Origin: Oscheius sp. JU75 | Taxonomy: Eukaryota; Nematoda; Chromadorea; Rhabditida; Rhabditidae | Assembly: GCA_037178855.1 (NCBI GenBank) | Contig: JASJZC010000004.1 | Location: forward strand, 3,658,001-3,722,000 | Direction of reading: 5' to 3' | Length of the DNA stretch: 64,000 bases | Part shown: one piece after another, positions 45,537 through 55,335 of the stretch | Layout: the number at the start of each line of letters is the position of its first letter | How positions within the stretch are numbered: position 1 is the stretch's first letter | Program-made: the position numbers and the translations under genes | The notes under the pieces: generated by a model | Seen by the model: the letters and a program-made list of their open reading frames with translations, nothing else | What the model was told of the DNA's origin: nothing | Database searches by the model: none

Positions 45537-46756
45537 TCAAATAAGATCCAGAATATCGTCTTCCTGGAGCTTGAATGTTTCCGGCGTTTCATCCAAAGGA
45601 ATCTCAGTACTGTCGAAAATTATCTTGTCGAAATCGACTCCCTTGTCTCTTATCTGTTTCGAGATTTCACTGAACGTATCCGTCTAAAGATGAGAGAATA
45701 TTTTAATGAAAAAAGATGAAATAACCTTCTCAGCATGAATTGTGAGCGGTCCAGAGCCCTTTTTATGACATTTCAAAGCGATAGTCGTATTGCCGCGAAT
45801 AACTAAACACTGCAGCTCGTAAATCTAGAAATTGAAATGTATGCCCAACCATAAGATACTGACCTCTTCCGGCTCAAAGTTGGCCTTGATCGGCGTCTGG
45901 TCATCGCGAATATCGACGAGTCCCTTGCTCAGATGAATACATCCCATTGAGCACTCCTTTTTCTCGGCTAGAATTCGACGAATATTGCTGAAAGGTTCCG
46001 TCATCTCGAGACTGATCAGAGGATGCTTGGCGCATGGATCATCGAGATCCATAATTTGTATGAAGCATCGTTCCTTCTTGGCTCTCTTGATCTAAAAATA
46101 AATAAAATGACAACATACAACGTACAACATTACATTGGGAGTTTCCTCATCAAGTCCGAACGACTGTTCGGTTCTCGCATTCCTGTCGAATCTTCCCTTT
46201 CTGACATGCCTGATTCGTGTAACATCATTGATGATTTTGTCGTAGCAAGAGAGTCGATCCACGAAGCCACTGCCTGACCTGTATTCATCTTTGGAAAGGC
46301 TGTCAAGTTCTTAAACAGACAGATCAGTACGCCAGAAAAATAAACGAATCCAACCATTCCGTTCCTTCTCGAGCTTCTTTTCCTTTTCAAGTCTTCCTAG
46401 CTCAGCCTTCTTCCTCAGCTTTTCCATGAAATCGGTATCCTCGTTTCCGGAACCTAGACTGTCATCTGAATCGAGCGATCGCACTAAACATAAGGATTAG
46501 AAAGAGTGTAGCACAAAAATTACATGCCTCCCCCTCATCGAATTTGGGAATCGGGATTGTTAGCTTATCCTCGAGTTTAGGAGTAGCCTCGGGTTTTCTG
46601 TTCTTAGATTGTTTAGCAACAAAGTTTGAGTAAAAATCCTCTTCGCTATCGCTGTCTTGCATAATCTAAAACGTGAATTGAAAAAAAATATACGGAGAGG
46701 GTGACCTTGGTGCTTGTGCTGGCCCTTGTATTCACAGGTGACTTCCTGGACATCAT
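45537..46756 (-). CDS. NFATC2IP: NFATC2IP/Rad60-like protein with tandem SUMO-like domains
   Basis: Seven exons, 46706-46756, 46524-46665, 46355-46483, 46134-46288, 45864-46091, 45726-45824 and 45537-45683, total 951 nt (316 aa). The N-terminus is acidic with a SUMO-interaction-like patch (QDSDSEEDFYSNF). A charged helix follows (FMEKLRKKAELGRLEKEKK). The first SUMO-like domain runs from about RCFIQIMDLDDP to TPIKANFEPEE. The second begins near NTTIALKCHKKG and ends ETFKLQEDDILDLI, the ubiquitin-fold ending typical of Rad60/NIP45 SLD2. These proteins link SUMO pathway enzymes to genome stability. There is no C-terminal diglycine, so it is not a conjugated modifier. The first exon (MMSRKSPVNTRAS) lies after an acceptor. 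SSU72 follows 162 nt downstream. Confidence 0.8.
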
Positions 46757-47123
46757 TAGTAGTGCTAGCTATCTAAAACTGCGTAATTAAGTCACTTTCC
46801 ATGCGAAAAAGTAGTGAAGAATATAAAAAGAGAGACGAAGCGCGTGAGAAATGAGGAATTCAACTTCTTCAAACACTTTCGAACACACGCGCCCAGTTTC
46901 TTTGAGTACGTATTTTTGACACGACGCAACTACAGTATCGTTTTGCATGCCAGTCGTATCCAGACTGATTTCTTCTTCCTCTGCATTTTAAGGCACTTTT
47001 AAAACCCAGTTTTTTTAAGGAATGCATTCGCTCAAAGCAGTACCATCAGCTGCCTGAACACCTGTTTCAATATCTAGCGTAAGTGTTTCTTTTTTATCAG
47101 CGAAAGTAAATCCACATTTTAGA
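46757..47123. promoter_or_regulatory. Divergent promoter region of NFATC2IP-like and the coiled-coil gene
   Basis: About 370 nt separates two outward-reading starts. No TATA box or strong motif is obvious. Each end carries an acceptor (TTTTAG) close to its start codon. An isolated open frame at 46814-47002 has no features of a gene. Confidence 0.4.
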
Positions 47124-48350
47124 ATGCCTACTGGTGAGATTCTTCCCATAAACGAGAACGAAGCCGATCGCCGATTTCTCATCGTTCGCACAACAAAGAC
47201 AGTCGACGTGTTCAGCTTTTAGAGAGTTGACTCGTGCGAGGAATGAGCTTCAAACCTCAAAAGATCTCGTAGCTGCCGTGGAAAGAGTATCAGACGACAT
47301 AACAACTTCATACCAGACTTGTTACCGCATACATGGGCAAGAATGATCAGTTGACGATGTCGGAAAACAAGATGAAGGAGTATCAGCTGAAATTTATGAA
47401 TGTCTCGTACTCGAATCTTAGAAAATAAGTCAATACAGTTTACGGTGGTCCAAAAGCTCAAAGAAGAGCTGAGTGAATTGAGAACGGATGAAAGAAGCCG
47501 TGTAAAACGAAGCAAACTGGGCAAGGCTCTCGAATCGGCTATTGAGAAGACGGAGATGCCATCGGATCGGTCGAAGAAAGTCGTCAAGGAGAAGGATGAT
47601 GCCGTAATCAAGAGCTTCACTGACCAGCAGTCGCTGAAGAGCATTGGGGGTATGCTGGCAGCCAGAAATAAAAATTTCGAGAACGCTGAGATTGCCAAGA
47701 CAAACGCAGAGACGAAGTATACTGCTTGTCAGGCTGAAAACGCTCGTCTTGGAGAACTTGCGCAAGAAAGAATGCGAGCCCGCGGCACTTCGTCACCAGG
47801 CTTGGAAAACAGCACATCCAGGAGATCAAGGATCTACGAAGAGTTTTACATGCCGTTGTCTTATTATATTCTTGTTTTCAGATGGAGGAGAAGCTTGAGC
47901 AGATCATGAGAACTCTCGGTGAAGCCAAAACAATCCAGTTCATGCAATTGAAGGAGATAAAGAAGCGTATTACATTCGGACAACTAGTCTGTTGTCTACT
48001 TTTCTGTTTATTTTAGTTTTGCTTAGAGATTTCCACCTTGGTAAATATTTTGTACCTGATCGTTTTATCCGGCACTGAAGATGAGTTCGCGTTTGTCCAA
48101 GGTCTCGTTCTATCGCAGCGGGAGGTCCACGGACGGTGCCTGGCGGGCAGTGGGGTTTGCTCTGCCCCCATCTACACTCAGCGAGAGGGTGTCTCTCACT
48201 CCCCGCCCAATCGATTCTGGGTCGGCCGCCCCAAATGCACCCAGTGTGCCGACAAGACCACCCATAAACAGGAGTGGCCGTTTCGCCTCCTCCCACTTCC
48301 CCCCTTCTGTCCACGACCGATCACTCCACCCTCTTCTCTACTTCATCTAG
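47124..48350 (+). CDS. Coiled-coil protein of unknown function
   Basis: My best model uses eight exons: 47124-47133, 47216-47286, 47351-47401, 47439-47716, 47767-47854, 47882-47986, 48017-48040 and 48081-48350. All phases close (298 aa). It is mostly charged helix with heptad-like spacing (VVQKLKEELSELRTDERSR; RLGKQHIQEIKDLRRVL; MEEKLEQIMRTLGEAK). The C-terminal tail is Ser/Pro/Arg-rich (TLSERVSLTPRPIDSGSAAP). No family is recognised. The introns at 47855-47881 and 47987-48016 are only 27 and 30 nt, so some boundaries may be wrong. The ATG is 2 nt after a TTTTAG acceptor. The zinc-finger gene starts only 35 nt after the stop. Confidence 0.5.
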
Positions 48351-48385
48351 TTACAGCATTTCCCTAGTATCAAAACACTTTCAGG

Positions 48386-49816
48386 ATGTTTGTCGTTGTG
48401 AACATCAGCCCTGGGGTGGACATGTCACTGCTTATGGAAACACTGGTAGGTTGAGTAACAGCTCGTCTTACAAACAACGAGTACCTGCATGAGTCAGACA
48501 TCACTAGTCTATCGTTGTTATTGAATATCTCTATTCGGTAACAAAAGGGAGCAAAGGAGGAAGGCAAATGGGTATATGAACTCCGTATCCAAGAGAAAAA
48601 AACAAGTCATTGTATTGATGATCCATCATAGCTACTTGTTTCTTGACAGACCTCACTTGTACGGGCTAGGATTGGCTCTTTTTTTTGTTATTTCTATCGG
48701 GAGTCTTTTTATTCAGCCGAGGTCCGCTCAATATGGAAGCAGCGTCATGGAAAGGATTAAGAAAGTATAGACTGACCTATAATGAGCTCTTTTTTGTAGT
48801 ACTTATCATACAACACATTTCTGACTTGAAACGACATTTCCAGGCTGCACGGACACTTACATTTTCGGTGACAGACGATTTGAGCAAATTGTGTGGAAAA
48901 TGTAGTTTCGGTCAACCTCTACCGATTCCTCAGCAAGCTGAGTTATCTCCCCTGGACAAGGAACCTATCAGAGCTATTTCACAGGTATGTAATTTACTGA
49001 CACTTATTGCCAAATTTTAGTCGACCAGTCGAGGGGAAGTCAAAAGATTCCGTTCGCCTGGAAATGGGCTCATTCGAGGAAAGAAACGAGGCGTGGAAGA
49101 GGAACTCAGCGAGTCCGATGCAGCTGGGGAGGAGATTCTCAAAGGTCAAATTGACCAGTTGATGCAGGCAGCTACAATGGCCAGCACCTCTATTTTCAAA
49201 ACGGTGAGGAGCAAGAGTTGGAAATGTTCATCAAAATACTCCCACTTATTATCCTGTGTCTTATAGACAGACTTTGAATGTTTCAGCCAAAAGAAGAACC
49301 CACAGCCGATACTTCCATGGCGCACCTCAATGTGCCCGATCTCTTCAAGCGCATGGAAGAAATGGGAGATACTCCAGCCCCTGAAGAGGTGGGCACAGTT
49401 CGAAGTACCAAGGATATGTTCCGAGGAGAGTGTAAAGTGAGTCCAGACAAAAGACACCAAAGTACCGTAACCACAGCTATGCCAAATGCCGATCTCAATA
49501 CGTAGTCATCATCAACGACGTCATGCCTTGAAGCATCTTGGCTTCAAAACGTCGGTAACTTACTATAACCAGGACCTCTAAACCAATTACAGATATATCT
49601 GTCAAGTGTGTCAGAGGGACTTCAATAGGTCCGATTTGTGCAAAGCACACTTTGAAAGGAATCATGCGAGCATGCCTATCATACCTTTTCAAGATACAAT
49701 GTGAGTTATAAAAGAGAACCAGACGTCAAATGATATCTTTCAGTACGCCAGAGCAACAAGAGAAACTCGACCAAATGATTCTGATATGCTTCCCAGATGA
49801 ACATCGGAAGCATTAG
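48386..49816 (+). CDS. C2H2 zinc-finger protein
   Basis: Seven exons, 48386-48445, 48844-48984, 49021-49203, 49287-49436, 49477-49550, 49593-49700 and 49744-49816, encode 262 aa. A linker region with acidic and Ser-rich parts (GVEEELSESDAAGEE) leads to two C-terminal zinc fingers. The first is an unusual, short CKLCQMPISIRSHHQRRH (split across an intron), and the second is a standard CQVCQRDFNRSDLCKAHFER with its last His at NH. A KEEP motif (PKEEP) precedes them. It is probably a nuclear nucleic-acid-binding protein, but no target can be inferred. The ATG lies 1 nt after a TTTCAG acceptor and 35 nt after the upstream stop, as expected for a downstream operon gene. A poly(A) signal AATAAA is at 49874. 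Confidence 0.75.
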
Positions 49817-49873
49817 CCGTCTCATCAGAAGATGATCTTGACATAACAATACTTGTGATACTGAACATAGAAC

Positions 49874-49879
49874 AATAAA
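49874..49879 (+). terminator. Poly(A) signal of the zinc-finger gene
   Basis: AATAAA lies 57 nt after the zinc-finger stop codon. The rest of the interval to 50317 is non-coding, ending in a CTCTGCAG acceptor 18 nt before the kinase start. Confidence 0.5.
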
Positions 49880-50317
49880 TTTTTACTGAGTGGAATCCTA
49901 CAGAGGGTGCAACGACGGTATATGGTCACTTAACTCTTCCGCTGCATGTAACTTCTTTCCATTCATCTGGATATGTTTAATGGTGGTCTCTTCTGTGAAG
50001 TACTTTCTCAGTTTTCAGATGGGAAAAAACTATCCTCTTTTAGGTTCAAGCTAGTTTTGTCTGTACTGAACTGGGACTAGTCATGCTTGTCCGCGTGTCC
50101 CCTCCAGTTGAACTACCCTAACGGAGCAAACGTTCTCTTTCAGGCGCAATCTCTCCAATTGACTCGACTTGCCACTTTAACCCCTAACAGACACTAATTT
50201 GTAATAGTCCGACAATCACATAGAGAACGCAATTTGAAGTACACAAGTACACTCCAAAAAAGTAGTAAAAACCCAACTTTGGAATTGGCACTCTGCAGCT
50301 CTAAGAAGAAGGTCTCA

Positions 50318-51732
50318 ATGCGCGGGAGCAAGAACAAGAAGGAGAACGAGAAGAAGACGAAGAAAAGTCGGTCGAAAGCGGAGAAGAAAAAGGAGAAGAA
50401 AGAGAAGAAAAAAAAGGACAGCAGGATAAAGAAGTCGAAAAAGGCCAGCGAATCGTCGTCTTCTTCCTCGTCTGAAGATCTCAACGATGTCTCCATCATG
50501 GTTGGCGCTGAAAACCCCTTTCTCGCCCTGAATCATCAGAAGAGGGTTTGTTCCTTGCCGGGTACAAGACGACGAAATTTAAGACTCTGCCCGATCAACT
50601 GCGCCAAGTTCTGCCAGTCCCACAGTTTTTTGTGACGAAACTTCTCGCGGAGGAAAGACCCGACATGGATACGAAACAGCTGACGTCAATCGAAGCGACC
50701 ATGCTGGACAACTACCTTCGTTCTCGAAGCGAGCTGATGGGTGGAGAATGTCTCTACACGGAGGACAACAGCAGCGAAGAGAATCGTAACTTCACTCGCT
50801 ACGAGATACAGCTTAAGTACAACGAAGGACGCTACTCGGCCGTCTATCTTGCCTACCGCACTCGTTGTATTAACAATGAGCTCCAGAGACAGGACTCGAT
50901 ACCATTCATCGTCAAGATTGCCTTAAGGAAGAACAGTGCTCGATCGGCTCAGCTGCTGCGCAATGAGGCCAGAATCCTTCAGGAGGTGGGAAACAAGCGA
51001 TTCGATCAGAAGAAACTCCCTCTAACGCCGGTTCTCATCGACCATGGACGGGCCAGCGACATGCATTTTCTGATCATGACGCCTCTCGACCGCAATCTAT
51101 CCAAAATCCGCGAAGATTGTGGAGGCAAATTCTCTCCCGCGACAAGTCTTCATGTTGCCATCGAAACCCTCAACACTCTAGCCGACTTCCATGGAAAGAA
51201 CCTTGTTCATCGTGATATCAAGCCGACGAACTACTGCTCGGGACTAGAAGATCAGAGCCATCGTATCTTTTTGATCGATTGCGCTAACGCGGTCAAGAAG
51301 AATCAAACAGTCTGTCCCAGACTCGGAGTCCCGGACGGAATGACTCTTCCCTACTTGAGTCTAGAAGTTCATCAGACGGGCGACTGTTCTCAGAGAGGGG
51401 ATCTGGAAAGCTGGTTCTACATGATTCTGGAACTGATCGAACCACGCGCCATGACTTGGTCAAAGGACATCCGCGTAGACGATGCCGAAGAGAAGAAGAA
51501 GCGTTTCTGGCGTGACAAGAGTCAACTTGAGAACAAAACCCTTCTGGCGGTGGCCGAGATTGTCGGCAAAATGAGGGAAGTCGTCTTCCCGAAGGATCAC
51601 ATGGCTGTGAAGCAGAAGTTCATCGAGGCTTTGGAGCAGCACGGAACTCCCGGACAAAAATGGAGGGTCGACTGGGTCAAGCCGAAACCTATTCAGGTGG
51701 CTTCTCCGAAGGAGGTCGTCCCGAAGAAGTAG
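50318..51732 (+). CDS. Divergent casein kinase 1 / TTBK-like protein kinase
   Basis: Two exons, 50318-50545 and 50584-51732, encode 458 aa. The N-terminal 60 residues are a Lys-rich tract followed by an acidic Ser run (KKSRSKAEKKKEKKEKKKKD; SESSSSSSSEDLND), likely disordered or nuclear-targeting. The CK1-type kinase domain spans about residues 140-410: G-loop region YNEGRYSAVYLA, VAIK-type Lys in FIVKIAL, αC Glu in NEARIL, and catalytic loop LVHRDIKPTNYC. The CK1-style activation and APE region reads LPYLSLEVHQTGDCSQRGDL followed by ESWFYMILEL. The DFG motif is replaced by DCA (FLIDCANAV), so the Mg-binding Asp is kept but Phe-Gly are lost. Nematodes have greatly expanded this family, often in the germ line. 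Poly(A) signal at 51754. The gene is convergent with LRRC47. Confidence 0.85.
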
Positions 51733-51753
51733 AACGACAACCGTTGATCTTTA

Positions 51754-51759
51754 AATAAA
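51754..51759 (+). terminator. Poly(A) signal of the CK1-like kinase
   Basis: AATAAA lies 22 nt after the kinase stop codon. The LRRC47 stop on the other strand is only 78 nt further on. Confidence 0.6.
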
Positions 51760-51836
51760 AATAGCCGGGACATCTGTCTTCTCTCAATAGTTTTATAAGA
51801 AATCAACAAAAAGTTTCAACAATTAATCGTAATGAC

Positions 51837-54061
51837 CTATTCGACGACTTTTCTCTCCGTCTTCACCGAGGACAGGTCATTTTTGTCGGGATAGATCGAG
51901 AGCAGATCGTCTTCCTCGGTTGTGATTCTAACCTGATCAATCGACAAAGATGGACAGAACTGGAGCGTCTCGGCAATGATCTGGTCCATGACTTCTTTAC
52001 AAATTTGAAGCGAATCGACTGATGAGACCTCAACCCAGACAGATTTCGTAGTTTCGGACAACTGAAAAGTATCGTTGGAAACAAACTTTCACAAGTTACT
52101 TTAGTGGAATCGCTATTGGTGACAGGCGCAAGACTCATGACGAGTCCATTGGAATCGGTAAGGCAAGGCAGTTGAGGCAGATTCTTGACCAGATCGAGAT
52201 ATCGATGGAGTGGATTCAAGGTGTTCCGCTTGGTTCTCTTCCGGGCCAACTCGGCGTCTCTCAGCAAGGCGTCGAGTAGTTCTCGAGCACTGATCGGCGT
52301 CTTCTTGTGCAAGGCCGTGATCTAAAACGCGAATATTCGATAAATAGGATCTATTCACATGAAGCTCGTCGGGAGGAAGAGCCAGGTATTTAAGCGGAGG
52401 AGCGAACGTAGTCAGGTCGTGGGTTCCGATGGCAGCAATAGTCCTATTTCCACAGATCGAAGAATGCAACTTTGTCTGGAAAAAGTAGCTGTAGGACTAT
52501 TGAAAACTAACCTGAATATTGATGAACTTCTTGAAATTATCACCGGAAATATCCAAGTCTTTGAGAACACAGCAGACCAGATACGGTCGAACATCTTTGA
52601 CAGATGCGAGGCGGTTCACAGTAAACTGTTCATTTCCGGTATGAATTGTTATGGATGCATTCTTGTTGTCCTCATTCTTTCCGGGTTCATCTTGACTTGT
52701 GGATATGCTATCCTCCTTCTCAACAACGGTATTCTTTTTTATATACGTCATGAGAGCCAGAATCTGAACAGACTTGTTCGCTCAAAAAAGTAATGCTGAC
52801 CTTAGTTCGCTTGTCATTAGCCAGCTTAACAAATCGGGAATCTTTGAATGGATTGCTGGACAGATCCAAAAGACGCATTTTGTCGAGCTTGCCAATCGGA
52901 CCGGGAATGGCACTTAGCATATTGGAAGACAGGTTCAGATCCTTCATCGCTTCCAGCTTGGCGAAAGAGTCATCGATCTAAAATAGTGGAAAAAATACAT
53001 TTAACAAAAAACCTTAGTGATCTGATTGTTGCTGAAATTGGCCGTGTGCAGATGCGTCAGTTTCCCACTACCGAGACCCTTGGGTAAGACTGTGAGCTGA
53101 TTGTGGGAAAGATCAATCACATGGAGCTGTTCGAGATTAGAGAAATCAAAGAGTCGCTCGTTTGTGAACTAAAATGGGCTATGAGAGAGGAAAAAGAAAA
53201 AGAACCTGGTTGCGACTGCCAATGAAGCTCTCCAGTTTGGATAGGCGACTAAAGGTCGAAGGAAGAGACGCGAGTTTATTCTCGCTAACATCCAGGAACT
53301 TGAGAAGAGAAAGAGTACCTCAAATCTCTCTATTACTAAAGTGCAATGATGTCTGTTCGTCCGTCACCACGAGAAAACAGCTGGCAAGGCATGGAACGTC
53401 AAGAATTGAGTTGACAATTCAGCTTTTGATGAAAATTTGGAAACTTAGGCTATTAGAAAAGCGGCGTAGCCGTCTGTTGTCAATGCTAAGCCAAGTCTAA
53501 GGGACGGCTGGTCTAGTTCTAAATGCCCAAAAGTCTGTGTGTGTGTGTGTATCTGTCTGTTTGAAGCCAGTTGCTAATTAGAGACTGTTACTCTGTGCGC
53601 ACAAATTGTTGGCAAGTCAAGCCAGTTTGGGAAAACGCCTTTGGGAACGTAGTTCCTGTCAGGGTAGCTCGACTAGAACAACATCTACCAAACTTGTTGG
53701 CTTATAAGATTGGAAAACAAACGAAATGCCTTTGGTTGAAACAATAAAAACGTACCAATTTCGTCAGGAAGTACGGCGAGAGAATTATTGGCCAACGTGA
53801 GCCGAGTCAACTGCGTACAATTGGCAATACTCTGATGAAGTTGATAGAGATCGCAATGGGTGAATGAGATGAAATTGACCGGAACACCCTAAAATTACAT
53901 TGCACGCTATTCAAACAAGCCTTTACATCATAGAAGGCCAGTTTCTGCAGTTCTTCATAGCTCAGTTCCATGTCCCTCTTCAGCGGTCCCTTGATGACCA
54001 GCTCATGACGTGCTTTGGGTCCACGGATCGCCTCGATTTCCGGCCACTCTTTCAGGGCCAT
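51837..54061 (-). CDS. LRRC47: Leucine-rich repeat protein LRRC47 with B3/B4 domain
   Basis: Nine exons, 53927-54061, 53756-53888, 53206-53318, 53013-53168, 52801-52977, 52512-52763, 52359-52475, 52100-52321 and 51837-52061, give 509 aa. After an N-terminal helical part (ALKEWPEIEAIRGPKARHEL), about nine leucine-rich repeats are seen at residues 60-275 (LTRLTLANNSLAVLP; LDVSENKLASLPS; IDLSHNQLTVLPKGL; LNLSSNMLSAIPGPI; LLDLSSNPF). The C-terminal half resembles the B3/B4 domain of phenylalanyl-tRNA synthetase beta subunits (PISARELLDALLRDAELARK; LPCLTDSNGLVMSLAP), which is the LRRC47 signature. Human LRRC47 is 583 aa. Its molecular role is poorly known. The 437-nt intron 53319-53755 hosts dispersed repeat copy B. 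L17 lies 148 nt upstream. Confidence 0.88.
53508..53706 (+). repeat. Dispersed repeat copy B with a (GT)n tract
   Basis: Inside an LRRC47 intron, blocks 53511-53537 and 53640-53701 match copy C at 40.35-40.49 kb, including AAATGCCCAAAAGTCT, GTAGCTCGACTAGAACA and CAAACTTGTTGG. A (GT)n run of about 16 nt follows the first block here, where copy C has a CT-rich run. Confidence 0.65.
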
Positions 54062-54209
54062 TTCTGAGAAACCGTCTGCGTTTTTATCTAAGTTGCTAGG
54101 AAATTTTAAGCGAAAAGCACACATGGATGGATGGAACAGCAATGGAAACATTTTACTGCGACAAAATAAAATCAACAAAGAAAACAACGACCTACAAAAC
54201 TAGACAAAC

Positions 54210-54887
54210 TTATTGCTTCTTCCTGAGTTCAGTTAAACGATTCGACAAGCTTTCTTTCAGACGATCATTGACGGGCGATTTGGGTTGTATTTCTGGTTCG
54301 GTGATAACTGGAGGGAACGGATTGCCTGAAGAGAATTATCAAATGAACATTTGAGATGCCAATACCGTCAATTTCGAGAACAGCGATATCGTATCTCTTC
54401 CAAAACTCGCGTTTCCCCTGAATATACTGTTGTAGACGAGCCGAAGGAAGGCGGTAAATCGAAGTGAACGGGCCTTCGAGGTCTTTGAAACGCGGGATGA
54501 TTACCTGGAAACGATTGACCTCTTAGCTCTAAAACAAGCCTACCTCGTGCATTTTTGTGATGAGATCTTTTTCAGGCAGCCACCAATCAAACATTTCGGC
54601 CGTGTAGTCGTCATGTTGTCCTCGTTCGACGCCGAGTTGAATCAGCTGCAATTTTCGGAATAAATATATCTCAAAAGACTGACTCTTTCGACATACGGTC
54701 TGGCCTCGACAGCCCGATTCCATTGAAATTCGGCCCTTTCTTCGCGAACAAGCCGAGTTACAATTTTTCGAAGAACTTCTAGGCGGGCTCTTGCACTCGG
54801 CTCGATTCCTGACGTCTTCAACTTTTGCGGCGCATGTCCAACAGTTACACGGATCTTCGGCAACGTGGAAGCTATTCGATGCGACAT
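54210..54887 (-). CDS. mrpl-17: Mitochondrial large ribosomal subunit protein bL17m (MRPL17)
   Basis: Four exons, 54684-54887, 54544-54645, 54366-54504 and 54210-54325, encode 186 aa, usual for the mitochondrial protein. The L17 core is clear: LEVLRKIVTRLVREERAEFQ, ARPYVERLIQLGVERGQHDD, MFDWWLPEKDLITKMHEVII and SIYRLPS. The basic N-terminus (MSHRIASTLPKIRVTVGHAP) can serve as a mitochondrial targeting sequence. In-frame upstream Met codons exist, but MSHRIAS gives the family-like start. The C-terminus is a charged helix. LRRC47 follows 148 nt downstream on the same strand and KSR ends 448 nt upstream. Confidence 0.92.
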
Positions 54888-55335
54888 CTTGAATTTAGGA
54901 AATACTTCGGAAAGAAAACTGTGAAAAGTATGTAGAAGATCCAACTAAAATGGTATCAAAACGAACAAGACAATAGTCAAAAACTTTGTTCAAGTTTTCG
55001 AAAGGGGAAGTAAGTTTAAAGAAGTGAGAACGGGGCCATTATGTATCTCTGTGTAATAATTTCACAAAATCGTACAGTCGGAAGAGAGCATGAGAGCAAG
55101 CGTGTATCGTATGATATAGAAGAGTTTGGTAGACCCGATTCACAACATTACGGTTTCGGAAGAAGGGGGCTACGGGATATAATGCAGCACAGAAGGGGTG
55201 AGAAGGTGAAAGCACGCAAAACACAACGACAAATTACCGGTTGAAGTTATTTTTTTGTGGAAAAGGGATACAAAAGTCGACTAGGAACATGAAATACACA
55301 TTAGGTAAAAGGGTTGGGGTGTAAAAATATGTATG
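54888..55335. other. Interval between KSR and mrpl-17
   Basis: About 450 nt of AT-rich non-coding DNA includes the KSR 3' UTR and the promoter or operon spacer for mrpl-17. I see no gene or repeat. Confidence 0.5.

Noticed and set aside
47219-47698. Minus-strand 159-codon frame opposite the coiled-coil gene
   Set aside because: It is the complement of the plus-strand coiled-coil exons, and its hydrophobic Leu/Ser composition is an artefact of that.
48348-48445. Fusion of the coiled-coil and zinc-finger genes into one protein
   Set aside because: Available donors and acceptors do not join the two frames in the phase required by the zinc-finger exons without an unsupported long intron. Two genes 35 nt apart is simpler.
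54529-54723. Frame suggesting a fusion across the L17 intron
   Set aside because: It is the L17 exons read through a 38-nt intron. The spliced model restores full L17 similarity.
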